64,000 bases of DNA from Actinomadura pelletieri DSM 43383 (GCF_003634705.1 NZ_RBWU01000002.1:248001-312000), one strand, 5' to 3'. Shown: positions 9,001 through 17,388, numbered from the stretch's first letter. Numbers and translations are program-made. The notes: a model not told the origin generated them from the letters alone.

Positions 9001-10330
9001 CCGTCGGGGCGGCGCGGCGGCGTTCGGTCACCCGGATCGCCAGTTCGGTGACGCGGTGCGCGGTCGTCTCCGGGTCGGTGCCGACGAGGGCGACGCAGTC
9101 CTCACCCTCGCGCGGGCGGCCGTGCGGCAGCCACCGCACCCAGTTCCACTCGTCCCCGGCGTCCGGGTCGTCGGACAGGACGACGACGGCCAGGTCGTCG
9201 GGACCGTGCAGCGCGGCGGCCTGCGCCACCATCCATCGGGCCAGCGCGCGGGACGCGCCCCGCGGGCCGGTCAGCCCGACGACGCCGAGGTCGCGCAGCG
9301 GCAACGTCACCGGCACCAGACGCGCCTGCGGAACCGGAACCTCGGTCGCGTCCCCGTGCAGTTCTATGTGGGCGGGAAGGTCGGCGAGCCCGACCCGCAG
9401 ACGCAGCGCGTCGGGGTCGGTGCGGCGGCGCTCCCACAGCCGCCGCCGGGGCCCGGTCGCGGTGAGCAGCACCTCGGCCGGGTCGGGGTGCAGCGCGCGC
9501 CGCTCCACCTCGTCCTCCCGGCGCAGCCGCTCCATCTCCACATCGAACTCGGCGGTCCTGCGCCGGTACTCCTTCAGGGACCGGCGTCCGAACAGCCGGA
9601 GCAGGTCGAGCGGCCCCCGTTCGGGCGGTCGCGGGACCTCCAGGCCGCGCTCGTGTCGGACGTCGTTCGGCCGGGGCGGCCGGTTGAAGGCCAGACCGCC
9701 GTCCGGCAGGGGTTCCAGGTGCGCGTCCGGTGCGGTGCTCGGCGCGACGGACAGGACGGTGGACCCCACCGACAGCAACCCGCCGACGGGCCACACCGCC
9801 CGCTCGACCAGCGGCCGTCCGTCCAGGACGGCGCCCTCCGTCGACGGCTCCACCTGCACGGACTCGCGTCCGACCGTGAGTCGCAGCGACCGGGGCGGCA
9901 CGGACGGATCGTCCAGCGCGACGTCCACGTCCCGTCCCGACCCGATCGTGCTGACCCCGAGGCCCAGACGGTGCACCGATCCGGCCGCCGGACCGCCGAC
10001 GACACGGACCTCGACCAGCCCGGTCGGCTCGGTGAGGACGGTCGCGGCGGCGCCGCGCCGCTCCACGGCGACGACCGCGCCGTTCCGCAGCTCCTTGACG
10101 GCGACGGCCTGTGGATCCAGCATCCGCCCGTCGATCCACAGCGCGCGCCGCGACGGCCCGTCCCGTACGCCGCGTCCGCCCAGTCCGCCCAGCTCGTCCC
10201 GTTCGCCCTGTTCGTCGAGGAGGACCGCGCCGAGTGAGCGGGCGACGCCGTCCACGGTGGTCTCGGAGTCGACCTCCATCACGACGTCCCGCGGCCCCTG
10301 GCCGGTCAGCGCCGTGAAAGAGATCCGCAT
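6032..10330 (-). CDS. FHA-domain FtsK/SpoIIIE-like protein with degenerate Walker motifs
   Basis: 1432 residues. After a ubiquitin-like/FHA-type N-terminus (FHA about residues 105-205) come three FtsK/SpoIIIE-type ATPase modules as in EccC/EssC proteins. Module 1 is degenerate. Its P-loop reads GTPGAGVSE, with Val616 where Lys is expected, and its Walker B reads LVLVVAEFA, with Ala719 replacing Asp. Modules 2 and 3 have GSARSGRST (Arg956) and GPPRSGRST (near 1255), Arg instead of Lys, with Walker B Asp kept. No hydrophobic segment is visible between FNRPPRP and the coiled region, where relatives carry membrane helices. ATG 10330 has GGAGGG five bases upstream. The epimerase gene lies 34 bp upstream on the same strand. 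It is probably a soluble scaffold or regulator rather than a motor (inference). Confidence 0.88.
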   Translation of the reverse strand: MRISFTALTGQGPRDVVMEVDSETTVDGVARSLGAVLLDEQGERDELGGLGGRGVRDGPSRRALWIDGRMLDPQAVAVKELRNGAVVAVERRGAAATVLTEPTGLVEVRVVGGPAAGSVHRLGLGVSTIGSGRDVDVALDDPSVPPRSLRLTVGRESVQVEPSTEGAVLDGRPLVERAVWPVGGLLSVGSTVLSVAPSTAPDAHLEPLPDGGLAFNRPPRPNDVRHERGLEVPRPPERGPLDLLRLFGRRSLKEYRRRTAEFDVEMERLRREDEVERRALHPDPAEVLLTATGPRRRLWERRRTDPDALRLRVGLADLPAHIELHGDATEVPVPQARLVPVTLPLRDLGVVGLTGPRGASRALARWMVAQAAALHGPDDLAVVVLSDDPDAGDEWNWVRWLPHGRPREGEDCVALVGTDPETTAHRVTELAIRVTERRRAAPTDPTPYAILIVLDGARALRRLPGMPMLLARGAEYGLYAICVEDAGHPLPEECRAVVTWDPRRPSMIGVRGAGLDVVALADQVSPTWTERVARALAPVREQSPPNSAGPAASPVRLLDLLDMPEPTAEHILQSWTRDGGRTTRLPVGVASGVPYEIDLRVDGPHTLVAGTPGAGVSELLRTLVASLATANRPDEMTFVLIDPGGAAFRDCAHLPHTVGVVTDLDGHATERVLESLAAELRRREEVLLDAGVKDVDDYDALRPENSGLPPLPRLVLVVAEFAAMVAEAPGFVSGLVDVGRRGGPLGVHLVLATRRPGEAVTDEVRAATDLRIALRVGGAEESIDVLGSPDAARISEATPGSCFVRPGASSPQPVQVARIGGRRPRAGAGAGSAEREPTVVPLPWRRLGHPAPVPRQAAAGADGDGAEATDLGVLVQAIGEAVRRAGIARQPSPWLNPLPERFTLEPRTAAGGSVVDVPPIPFGVTDLPTVQSREDLALDLTSGGHLYVAGSARSGRSTALRTIAGSLASACSPYDAHLYAIDCAANALLPLTALPHCGAVVTRDQPDRCERLLAALTAEVERRVRVFAEAGFGSLAEQRAAVAATDRLPWMVLLLDGWEGFLDEFEQADHGRLVDQAIRLLREGAAVGLRAVVTGDRSGLGGELSTVVDRTLILRMTDADDYGYGGLHARQVPAAMPPGRALEPVAPGAAPHESQIGLLGADPSAAAQVTALQEIARGCVSRYGRLPPRRRPLRVDELPVRVTYREAMSLDREFLAPSVLWALVGVGGDTLAPVGIDLRHDGPGFAVAGPPRSGRSTTLRTIAHALLDPAVGGGLVPVVLVTPRRSPLRLLSGHPGVLGLLTSGAGADDLAEAIGDEHRYAVVVDDAEMLDGTDLDGALRDVLRAARDGDHAVIIGGTTDGLGRDGRGFLAETRRSRSGVLLSVESPDDGKLFGLPLPRSVPRGGPTGRGLFVAAGVATRIQVALPPPAGAD

Positions 10331-10364
10331 CCGTGCCCTCCGATGTCCCGCGAACGGGGTCAGC

Positions 10365-11306
10365 TTAATTACCCCGCGCGGACCGCTCCCGGTGATCGGC
10401 GACGATCGTGTGGAGGGCGTCGTCGAGCGGCGTCGGGCTCATCCCGAAAGTGGATTCGAAGGCTGATGAGTCCAGGATGTACGGCTTGTCGAACTGGTAC
10501 CGCGTCTCCCGCAATTCCTTCACCATCGGCGACACGACCCCGATCGCGTTGAAGAGGGGGCGCGGCAACTCGTGGACGCGAGGTGCCGGCGCGTCGGCGA
10601 TCTCGCACAGCCGCCTGGCGACGTCGATCGCCGAGACGGCCGGACCGGTCGGGACGTGCCAGGCCCGGCCCCACGCGCGCTCGTCCGTCCCGGCGACGGC
10701 GAGGGCCTTGGCGACGTCCGGCAGGTACGTCCAGGCGTGCGGGATCGACGGGTCGCTGAGGAACATGACCCGCTTGCCCGCCAGCAGCGGCTTCACGAAC
10801 CGGGTCTCGCCGAGGTACGCCTGGTCGGTGCTCCCCGGCCCGTAGTAGTCGGACGCGCGCAGCTCGGTCGTCCGGACGCGACCCGCCTCGTGCGCGGCCA
10901 GCAGGTCCCGCCACATCGCGGCGCGCACCCGGCCCTTGACGCCGGGCGCGGCGAGCGGCAGGTCCTCGGTCATCGGACCGTCCACCGGCCCGTACCCGTA
11001 CAGGTTGCCCAGCGTCACCAGCACGGCCCCGGTGTCCTCGGCGGTGCCGAGGAAGGACGCCGCCATCGGCGGCCAGTCCCGGGTCCAGCGGTGGTAGGCC
11101 GGGTTGACGCAGTTGTAGAGCGCGTCGGCCCCTGCGGCGATCTTGGTCAGCCGGGCCCGGTCGGCGGCGTCGGCGGCGATCCTCTCGATGCCTCTCGGGC
11201 CGGAGCCCGACCGGGTCACGACGACCACGTCGTGTCCGCCCTCGACGAGCCGCCTCGCCAGGTGGGCGCCGACCTGTCCGGCGCCGACGATCACGTGCTT
11301 GCCCAT
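10365..11306 (-). CDS. NAD(P)-dependent epimerase/dehydratase (atypical SDR)
   Basis: 313 residues with an N-terminal Rossmann fold, GKHVIVGAGQVGAHLARRL, whose GxGxxG matches extended or atypical short-chain dehydrogenases. An ASDYYGPGS segment supplies the YxxG-like region, although the classical YxxxK is not obvious, so the reaction may be non-canonical. The substrate cannot be named from sequence. ATG 11306 follows GAGGAG; GTG 11312 would leave no room for it. The gene is divergent from the TetR regulator at 11424 with palindromes in the gap, so it is the likely target of that repressor. Confidence 0.82.
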   Translation of the reverse strand: MGKHVIVGAGQVGAHLARRLVEGGHDVVVVTRSGSGPRGIERIAADAADRARLTKIAAGADALYNCVNPAYHRWTRDWPPMAASFLGTAEDTGAVLVTLGNLYGYGPVDGPMTEDLPLAAPGVKGRVRAAMWRDLLAAHEAGRVRTTELRASDYYGPGSTDQAYLGETRFVKPLLAGKRVMFLSDPSIPHAWTYLPDVAKALAVAGTDERAWGRAWHVPTGPAVSAIDVARRLCEIADAPAPRVHELPRPLFNAIGVVSPMVKELRETRYQFDKPYILDSSAFESTFGMSPTPLDDALHTIVADHRERSARGN

Positions 11307-11351
11307 GTCCACTCCTCGGTGATGTGTTCAGTGCTCTGTTATGTGAGCAAT

Positions 11352-11367
11352 GCTCTCGCTGGAGAGC
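11352..11367. promoter_or_regulatory. Palindromic operator candidate 1 (TetR)
   Basis: Perfect inverted repeat GCTCTC-GCTG-GAGAGC between the divergent epimerase and TetR genes. A related imperfect GCTC...GAGC arrangement lies just left at 11333-11348. Repeated GCTCT half-sites in a TetR divergent promoter are typical of autoregulatory operators (inference). Confidence 0.6.
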
Positions 11368-11377
11368 GGTGATGTCA

Positions 11378-11390
11378 AGAGCGGTGCTCT
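11378..11390. promoter_or_regulatory. Palindromic operator candidate 2 (TetR)
   Basis: Perfect inverted repeat AGAGC-GGT-GCTCT, using the same GCTCT half-site as the palindrome at 11352-11367, 34 bases before the TetR start codon. Confidence 0.6.
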
Positions 11391-11423
11391 CGTTTCTGTG
11401 CGCTGCTCTGCTACGCTCGCCCC

Positions 11424-12188
11424 ATGAGCGCTGGGCGTACGGCACGGGAACGGGTTCGGGCGGAGCTGATCCGCGAGATCATGGACGTGGCGAGACGGCA
11501 GTTGGCCACCGCGGGCGCCGCCGGGTTGTCGCTGCGCGCGATCGCCCGCGAGCTGGGCATGGTCTCCTCGGCGATCTACCGGTACGTCGCCAGCCGCGAC
11601 GACCTGCTCACCCTGCTGATCGTCGACGGGTACAACGCGGTCGGCGAGGCGGTGGAGCGTGCCGACGCCGAAGCCTGCGCCGAGGGGAACGCCGACGACT
11701 TCGCCGGACGATGGCTCGCCGTGTGCCGGGCCGTCCGGGAATGGGCCCTGGCGCACCCGCACGAGTACGCGCTGCTGTACGGGTCACCCGTCCCCGGGTA
11801 CCAGGCGCCCACCGACACCGTTTCGCCCGCCACCCGCGACAAGGTCGTCTTCTCGCGGATCGTCGCCGAGGCGTACGCGGCGGGAGCCGTCCGACCGGGC
11901 GAGGCGGACCTGCCGCCGGTGTCGCCCACGCTCGTGGAGTCGCTGGACCGGGTGCGGGACGCCGTGGGGCTGGACGTCCCCGATGACGTGATCGCTCGTG
12001 CCCTCACCGCTTGGGCGGGTTTGTACGGAACAGTCAGTTTCGAATTGTTCGGGCAATTCAACAACGTGATCGACGAACGGGCCGACTACTTCGACCACAC
12101 CGTGACGCTGCTCGGCCGTCTCGTCGGCCTCGTCGGCCTGCCGGGGCCTGGCGGGCGGTCAGTGACGAATGTGACTGATGGTAAGTAG
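11424..12188 (+). CDS. TetR/AcrR-family transcriptional regulator
   Basis: 254 residues. The N-terminal TetR helix-turn-helix covers about residues 18-65 (LSLRAIARELGMVSSAIYRY). The C-terminal ligand-binding part has WALAHPHEYALLYGSPVPGY, characteristic of the WHG/TetR_C_33 type common in actinomycetes. It likely represses itself and the divergent epimerase through the GCTCT palindromes in the 117-bp gap. The inducer is unknown. Confidence 0.92.
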   Translation: MSAGRTARERVRAELIREIMDVARRQLATAGAAGLSLRAIARELGMVSSAIYRYVASRDDLLTLLIVDGYNAVGEAVERADAEACAEGNADDFAGRWLAVCRAVREWALAHPHEYALLYGSPVPGYQAPTDTVSPATRDKVVFSRIVAEAYAAGAVRPGEADLPPVSPTLVESLDRVRDAVGLDVPDDVIARALTAWAGLYGTVSFELFGQFNNVIDERADYFDHTVTLLGRLVGLVGLPGPGGRSVTNVTDGK

Positions 12189-12351
12189 CATCGTGATCAA
12201 CGAATATGCAGGTCATCGCGCCAGGTCCGGATAATGGCCGCTTCACTCCACCGAATCCATTGACGTGACCTTGCCGCCCCCGCAAGCATGGAACGCTCGG
12301 TGATGCGCGGACCCCCGGGAACGAGGTCCGCGGGAGGGCGGGAAGGAGCGC

Positions 12352-13287
12352 GTGGGCAGCGCGATGAAGTCCAACCAGTCGACCATCTCCGGCGGCGGTG
12401 GTGCGGCGGTCTCGTCCGGCGGTTCGGCGGGGCTCGGCCGTTCGGGGCTCGGCACCTCGGGAGGGCAGCGGCTCCCCACCTCCCCGCGCGAACGCAAACC
12501 GGCGCTCGCGGCGCTCGCGGTGCTGCTGATCCTCGGCGGCGCCCTCGCCAGCGCGTACCTGGTGATGGCGAGCGGCGAGCGGGTGTCGGCGATCCGGATC
12601 GCGCAACCGGTCGCGGCCGGGCAGCCGATCCCGGCGAGCGCTCTCGAAGAGGTCCAGATCGGCGACACCGGAATCGAGTTCCTCAACTGGTCGGAGCGGG
12701 GGAGGGTGCCCCGGCACACCGCGGCCGTCCCGCTCGTCAAGGGCGCGCTGCTGACCAACGGCATGATCAGCCCGCTGGACGCGCCGTCCAGCGGACGTCT
12801 CATCGTCGGGCTGGCGCTGAAACCGGGACAGTTCCCCTCCGACGGCCTCGACATCGGCAGACACGTCCTGCTCTACGCGGTCGGCGGCGGCACGAACGGC
12901 GGGCCGCGTCCCGGAACCGTGCTCTCCCGCGACGCGATCGTGATCGGTATGGGCGCCGACGACGGCGGGCGCGGCGGTCTCGGCGGCCCCCGGCTGCGGT
13001 CCGAGCAGACCAGCGTGGACGTCGCCGTCCCCCCGGCGGACGCGCCGCTGGTGACGCAGGCGGCCTCCGCCGGGACGCTCGCGGTCGCGCTGGTCCCGCC
13101 CGGGGCGAACGTGGCCGTCCCACCGCCCGCCAAGGCCGTCGAACCCGAACCCGCCGAGCCCGACCCCGCCAGGCCCCCCGGCCCGGGCGGGCAGACGCCC
13201 GGCCCCGGCGCGACGCGCAACCCCGACGGCACCGTGCCCGTTCCAGGTAGGAGCGGTGCACCGGGTCCAGGCACAGGCGGTAACTGA
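12352..13287 (+). CDS. SAF-domain (CpaB/RcpC-like) pilus assembly protein
   Basis: 311 residues, first gene of the Tad operon. It has a Ser/Gly-rich N-terminus, one membrane helix (LAALAVLLILGGALASAYLV, about residues 52-72) and then a SAF domain (IRIAQPVAAGQPIPASALE) of the type found in CpaB/RcpC periplasmic pilus proteins. The C-terminus is Pro-rich. GTG 12352 is preceded by GGAAGGAG. In Gram-negative Tad systems the equivalent protein gates the outer-membrane pore; in a Gram-positive cell it may act in the wall (inference). The upstream 163 bp should hold the operon promoter but shows no clear motif. Confidence 0.85.
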   Translation: MGSAMKSNQSTISGGGGAAVSSGGSAGLGRSGLGTSGGQRLPTSPRERKPALAALAVLLILGGALASAYLVMASGERVSAIRIAQPVAAGQPIPASALEEVQIGDTGIEFLNWSERGRVPRHTAAVPLVKGALLTNGMISPLDAPSSGRLIVGLALKPGQFPSDGLDIGRHVLLYAVGGGTNGGPRPGTVLSRDAIVIGMGADDGGRGGLGGPRLRSEQTSVDVAVPPADAPLVTQAASAGTLAVALVPPGANVAVPPPAKAVEPEPAEPDPARPPGPGGQTPGPGATRNPDGTVPVPGRSGAPGPGTGGN

Positions 13288-13289
13288 CC

Positions 13290-14180
13290 GTGGCACTCAT
13301 CGCGCTCGCGGCCGACAAGGGGGCACCGGGCGTCACGACCGCGGCCGTCGCGCTCGGCGCCGTGTGGCCGCGTCCCGTGCTGGTCGCGGAGTGCGACCAG
13401 GCGGGCGGCGACCTCGTGTACCGGCTCCCGGCCGAGTCCGGGGACGACGCGGCGGGCGGCGTGCTCAACCCGTCCCGCGGCCTGCTCAGCCTCGCCGCCA
13501 CCGCCCGCCGCGGCCTGCGTCCCGACCAGATCGCCGAACACTGCCAGCGGCTCGTCGGCGGGCTCGACGTGCTCGTCGGGATCACCAACGCCGAGCAGGC
13601 GCAGGCGATGACCTGGCTGTGGCGTCCGCTCGGCCGCGCGTTCGCCGGGCTCGCGCCCGTCGACGTGATCGCCGACTGTGGGCGGCTCGGCGCGGACTCG
13701 CCGCTGAACGACCTGATGCGGGAGGCCGACCTGGTCGTCCTGCTCACCCGCGCCACTTTGGAACAGGTCGCGCACCTGCGCGAACGCGTCGCGGCGCTGT
13801 CCTCCGACCTGGGCGGCGGCCCGCCCGTCGGGGTGCTCGTCCTCGCCGACCCGCGCGACTTCCGCGCCTCGATCGCCGAGGTCGCCCGCATCCTGGCCGG
13901 GGCCCGCCGCCGTCAGGACCAGGACGCCGCGGCAGGGCATCCGGCACCGGACGTGACCGTCCTCGGCGGCCTGGCCCTCGACCCGAAGGGCGCCGCGCTG
14001 CTGTCGGGCCACTGGGGCGGGCGGCTGGACCGCTCACTGCTGATCCGCTCCGCCCGCGAGGTCGCGGGCGACCTCGTCGGACGCCTCCCCTCCGCCGGCG
14101 CACCGCCACCGCCCCCGCCGTCACCGTCCGGACCGTCCGCGACGTCCGCGCAGGCCCCGGCCGTGCAGGGGAGGCGATAG
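13290..14180 (+). CDS. CpaE/TadZ-like MinD-family protein with altered P-loop
   Basis: 296 residues. The N-terminus resembles the deviant Walker A of MinD/ParA proteins but reads DKGAPGVTTAAVA: the lysine expected before TT is Val15, so ATP hydrolysis is doubtful. Lys10, the deviant-motif signature lysine, is kept. Downstream are DVIADCGRLG, corresponding to the Walker B region, and LVVLLTRA. CpaE/TadZ proteins position the Tad secretion machine at the membrane. GTG 13290 begins three bases after the SAF gene. Related actinobacterial proteins also seem to carry a GxPGVTT version (recollection, not checked here). Confidence 0.82.
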   Translation: MALIALAADKGAPGVTTAAVALGAVWPRPVLVAECDQAGGDLVYRLPAESGDDAAGGVLNPSRGLLSLAATARRGLRPDQIAEHCQRLVGGLDVLVGITNAEQAQAMTWLWRPLGRAFAGLAPVDVIADCGRLGADSPLNDLMREADLVVLLTRATLEQVAHLRERVAALSSDLGGGPPVGVLVLADPRDFRASIAEVARILAGARRRQDQDAAAGHPAPDVTVLGGLALDPKGAALLSGHWGGRLDRSLLIRSAREVAGDLVGRLPSAGAPPPPPPSPSGPSATSAQAPAVQGRR

Positions 14181-15479
14181 ATGGACCACGGGCTCGTCAA
14201 ACGGCTCCGTCAGGAGGTCGGCGACCGGCTGGCGCAGCAACGCCGCCTCGATGCCGCCAACGGCCTGCCGTCGATGACCGGCGAGGACGAGCGGCAGTTC
14301 GCCCGCGCGCTCATCGGCCAGGTTCTGGAGGAGTTCGCACGCGGCGAGATCACCTCCGGGAGGCGTCCGCCCAACGCCGAAGAGGAGGAGGCGCTCGCCG
14401 CCGGGGTGCACGCGGCGCTGTTCGGCGTGGGCCGGCTCCAGCCGCTGCTGGAGGACCCGGAGATCGAGAACATCGACGTCAACGGCTGCGACCGCGTGTT
14501 CATCGGCTACGCCGACGGGCGCGAGGTCATGGGCGAGCCGGTCGCCGAGAGCGACGAGGAACTGGTCGAGCTGATCCAGATCCTCGCCGCGTACAGCGGG
14601 CTGTCGTCGCGCCCGTTCGACACCGCGAACCCGCAGCTCGACCTGCGCCTGCCGGACGGCTCCCGGCTGTCGGCGGTGATGGACGTGACGGTCCGTCCCG
14701 CGCTGTCGATCCGCCGCGCCCGGCTCGGCAAGGTGTTCCTCGCCGACCTGGTCGGCAACGGCACGTTCCCGCAGGAGCTCGCGCACTTCTTCCGCGCCGC
14801 CGTCCACGCCCGCAAGAACATCATGATCGCGGGGGCGACCAACGCGGGGAAGACGACGCTGCTGCGCGCCGTCGCCAACGAGATCCCGCCGAACGAGCGA
14901 CTCATCACCGTCGAACGCGCCCTCGAACTCGGCCTGGACGCCTTCCCCGAGCTGCACCCGAACTGTGTCGCGTTCGAGCAGCGGCTGCCGAACCCCGAGG
15001 GGCAGGGCGCGATCTCGATGGCGGAGCTGGTGCGCCGGTCGCTGCGCATGAACCCGTCCCGCGTGATCGTCGGCGAGGTGCTCGGCGACGAGATCGTGAC
15101 GATGCTGAACGCGATGACGCAGGGCAACGACGGGTCGCTGTCGACGATCCACGCGAACTCGTCGGTGGAGGTCTTCAACCGCATCGCCACGTACGCGATC
15201 CAGTCGGAGGAGCGGCTGCCCGTCGAGGCGACGCACATGCTGATCGCGGGCGCGATCGACTTCGTCGTGTTCATCGAGAAGCGCAACGACTACGCCTCCG
15301 GCGGGCGGCTGCGCCGCTTCGTGTCGAGCGTCCGGGAGGTCACGGGCGTGGACGGGCGGGTCCTGTCGTCGGAGGTGTTCGCGCTGGGGAACGGCGGCCA
15401 GGTCGTCCCGGCCGCCCCGATCCAGTGCGTCGCGGAACTCGCCGAGTACGGATACGACCCGTCCGCCGGAGGCTGGTGA
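14181..15479 (+). CDS. cpaF: CpaF/TadA secretion ATPase of Tad pilus system
   Basis: 432 residues, the hexameric type II/IV secretion ATPase powering pilin assembly. The Walker A is intact (GATNAGKTTLLRAV). The Asp box and Walker B region contain RVIVGEVLGDEIV, and the His box region GNDGSLSTIHANS is present. An N-terminal helical domain (residues 1-90) precedes the ATPase. ATG 14181 directly follows the preceding stop codon and has GGGGAGG upstream, showing translational coupling in the operon. Confidence 0.95.
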   Translation: MDHGLVKRLRQEVGDRLAQQRRLDAANGLPSMTGEDERQFARALIGQVLEEFARGEITSGRRPPNAEEEEALAAGVHAALFGVGRLQPLLEDPEIENIDVNGCDRVFIGYADGREVMGEPVAESDEELVELIQILAAYSGLSSRPFDTANPQLDLRLPDGSRLSAVMDVTVRPALSIRRARLGKVFLADLVGNGTFPQELAHFFRAAVHARKNIMIAGATNAGKTTLLRAVANEIPPNERLITVERALELGLDAFPELHPNCVAFEQRLPNPEGQGAISMAELVRRSLRMNPSRVIVGEVLGDEIVTMLNAMTQGNDGSLSTIHANSSVEVFNRIATYAIQSEERLPVEATHMLIAGAIDFVVFIEKRNDYASGGRLRRFVSSVREVTGVDGRVLSSEVFALGNGGQVVPAAPIQCVAELAEYGYDPSAGGW

Positions 15480-16420
15480 TGTACACGCCGGACGTCCTGC
15501 TCGCCATCGTCGCGGGCGCCGTGGCGGGCGCCGGGCTGATCCTGCTCGTCGCCGCGCTGCGCGGGCTGCCGGTCGGAACCATGCCCGGCGGGCGGCGGCT
15601 CCCGCGCGGACGCCGCCGCGAAGACCTCGTCCGGACCTTGACGACCCGCACGGCCGTCGCCGTCGTCGCCGGAATGGCCGTCCTGGTCGTGACGCAGTGG
15701 CCGATCGCCGCCGTGGGCACCGGCGCGCTCGTCCTCGCCTGGAACGGCCTGGCGGGCGGCGCGTCCGAGGAACGCCGCGGCATGGCACGCCTGGAGGGCC
15801 TCGCCGCGTGGACGGAGTCGCTCCGCGACACCATCGCCGGGGCCGTCGGCCTCGAACAGGCCATCCCCGCCTCGCAACGCGCCGCCGCGCCCGCCCTCCA
15901 GCAGCCGCTCCGCAACCTCGTCGACCGGCTGCACACCCGCGTCCCGATGCCGGAGGCGCTGCGCCGGTTCGCCGACGACCTGGACGACCCGTCCGCCGAC
16001 CTGGTGATCGCCGCGCTGATCCTCAACGCCAGGCTCCGCGGCCCCGGCCTGCGCGACATGCTGGGCGCGCTCGCCACCTCCGCCCGCGCCGAGCTGGACA
16101 TGCGACGCCGGGTGGAGGCCGACCGGCGGTCCACGCGGCGCAGCGTCCGGATCGTCGTCGCCGTCTCCGTCGGGACGGCCCTGGCCCTCGCCGTGTTCAA
16201 CCACTCCTACGTCGAACCGTACGACGACTTCCTCGGGCAGCTCGTCCTGTGCGTCGTCGTCGCCCTGTACGGCGCGGCGTTCCTGTGGCTGCGGCGCCTG
16301 TCGAAGTACGAACTGCCGGGCCGTTTCCTCAGCGAGCCCCGCAAACCGGCCGAACCGGGCGTGCCGGACGAGGTGCCGAGCACCGTCGCGGGCTGGCAGG
16401 GAGGCGGTGGCGCGCCGTGA
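15479..16420 (+). CDS. tadB: TadB-like type II secretion F-family membrane protein
   Basis: 313 residues. Membrane helices lie at the N-terminus (about 5-28), near 55-85 and in two C-terminal segments; the GspF/T2SSF-type domain lies between, with repeated Arg-rich cytoplasmic stretches (RRRVEADRRSTRRSV). It forms the inner-membrane platform with TadC. ATG 15479 overlaps the cpaF stop (ATGA). Confidence 0.9.
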   Translation: MYTPDVLLAIVAGAVAGAGLILLVAALRGLPVGTMPGGRRLPRGRRREDLVRTLTTRTAVAVVAGMAVLVVTQWPIAAVGTGALVLAWNGLAGGASEERRGMARLEGLAAWTESLRDTIAGAVGLEQAIPASQRAAAPALQQPLRNLVDRLHTRVPMPEALRRFADDLDDPSADLVIAALILNARLRGPGLRDMLGALATSARAELDMRRRVEADRRSTRRSVRIVVAVSVGTALALAVFNHSYVEPYDDFLGQLVLCVVVALYGAAFLWLRRLSKYELPGRFLSEPRKPAEPGVPDEVPSTVAGWQGGGGAP

Positions 16421-17343
16421 ACGGTATGAACGCCGCGCTGCTCGCGGGCTCGGTCAGCGGCCTCGGCCTGTACCTGCTCGTCCGGGCGCTGTTCCCGCAG
16501 CGTCCCGGCCTCGCCGCCCGGATGGCCGCGCTCGACGCCACCCGCCGCCGCGACCTGGAGGAACAGCGGGCCGGACGGCTGTCCCCGACACTGGAGAAGG
16601 TCGGCGGCGTCCGCGCCAGGCTCGGAAAGGAACTGGCGCGGTTCTACGAGTCGCGGGGCTGGCGGCTGCGTTCGGTCCGCGCCGACCTCGCCATCACCGA
16701 ACGGTCGCTGGAGGCGTTCCTCGCGACGAAGTTCCTGCTGCCCGCCTTCGCCCTGCTGTTCATCCCGCTGATCGTCGCGTACTTCACGCTGCTCGGGCTC
16801 GGCTCGTCCGTCGCGGTCCCGGTCTGGATCTGCGTGCTGTTCGCCGCGATCGTCTTCTTCTTCCCCGACATGCAGCTCCGGCAGGAGGCGCAGGCCCGCC
16901 GGCAGGACTTCCGGCACGTCGTCGGCGCTTTCCTCGACCTCGTCTCCATGAACCTCGCGGGAGGACGCGGCGTCCCCGAGGCGCTGATGACCGCCTCGAA
17001 CGTCGGCGAGGGCTGGGCGATGCACCGCATCCGGGACGCCCTGTCCAACGCCCGCATCACCGGTCAGACGCCATGGCAGTCCCTCGGCCGGCTCGGCGAG
17101 GAACTCGACATCACCGAACTGCGCGACCTCGCCGGCGCGCTCGCCCTCGTCCAGGACGACGGCGCGCAGATCCGCAAGTCCCTCGCGGCACGCGCCGCGT
17201 CCATGCGCAGCCGCGAGCTGTCGGAACTGGAGGGAAAGGCGGGGGAGCGCTCCCAGTCGATGCTCGTCGCGCAACTGTTCCTGTGCGCCGGATTCCTGAT
17301 CTTCCTTGCCTACCCGGCCCTGATGCGGGTGCTCGCCTCATGA
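16417..17343 (+). CDS. tadC: TadC-like type II secretion F-family membrane protein
   Basis: 308 residues. The N-terminal helix (AALLAGSVSGLGLYLLV) is followed by paired helices around residues 95-145 and a C-terminal helix (LFLCAGFLIFLAYPALMRVL). The cytoplasmic T2SSF domain contains DFRHVVGAFLDLVSMNLAGG, typical of TadC. GTG 16417 overlaps the tadB stop by four bases (GTGA), with GGAGG upstream. Confidence 0.9.
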   Translation: MNGMNAALLAGSVSGLGLYLLVRALFPQRPGLAARMAALDATRRRDLEEQRAGRLSPTLEKVGGVRARLGKELARFYESRGWRLRSVRADLAITERSLEAFLATKFLLPAFALLFIPLIVAYFTLLGLGSSVAVPVWICVLFAAIVFFFPDMQLRQEAQARRQDFRHVVGAFLDLVSMNLAGGRGVPEALMTASNVGEGWAMHRIRDALSNARITGQTPWQSLGRLGEELDITELRDLAGALALVQDDGAQIRKSLAARAASMRSRELSELEGKAGERSQSMLVAQLFLCAGFLIFLAYPALMRVLAS

Positions 17344-17388
17344 AACCCACCCCCGACACCACAGAACCGGCCCACTGGAGGTGCCACG

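Noticed and set aside
6875..10237. 1120-residue plus-strand frame
   Set aside because: It is antisense to the FHA/FtsK-like gene; length follows from high GC with few stops, and no domain is recognisable.
13256..15478. First 741 codons of a long plus-strand frame running into TadB
   Set aside because: It overlaps the CpaE-like and CpaF genes in another frame and is Arg/Pro-rich; only the part from 15479 is a real protein.
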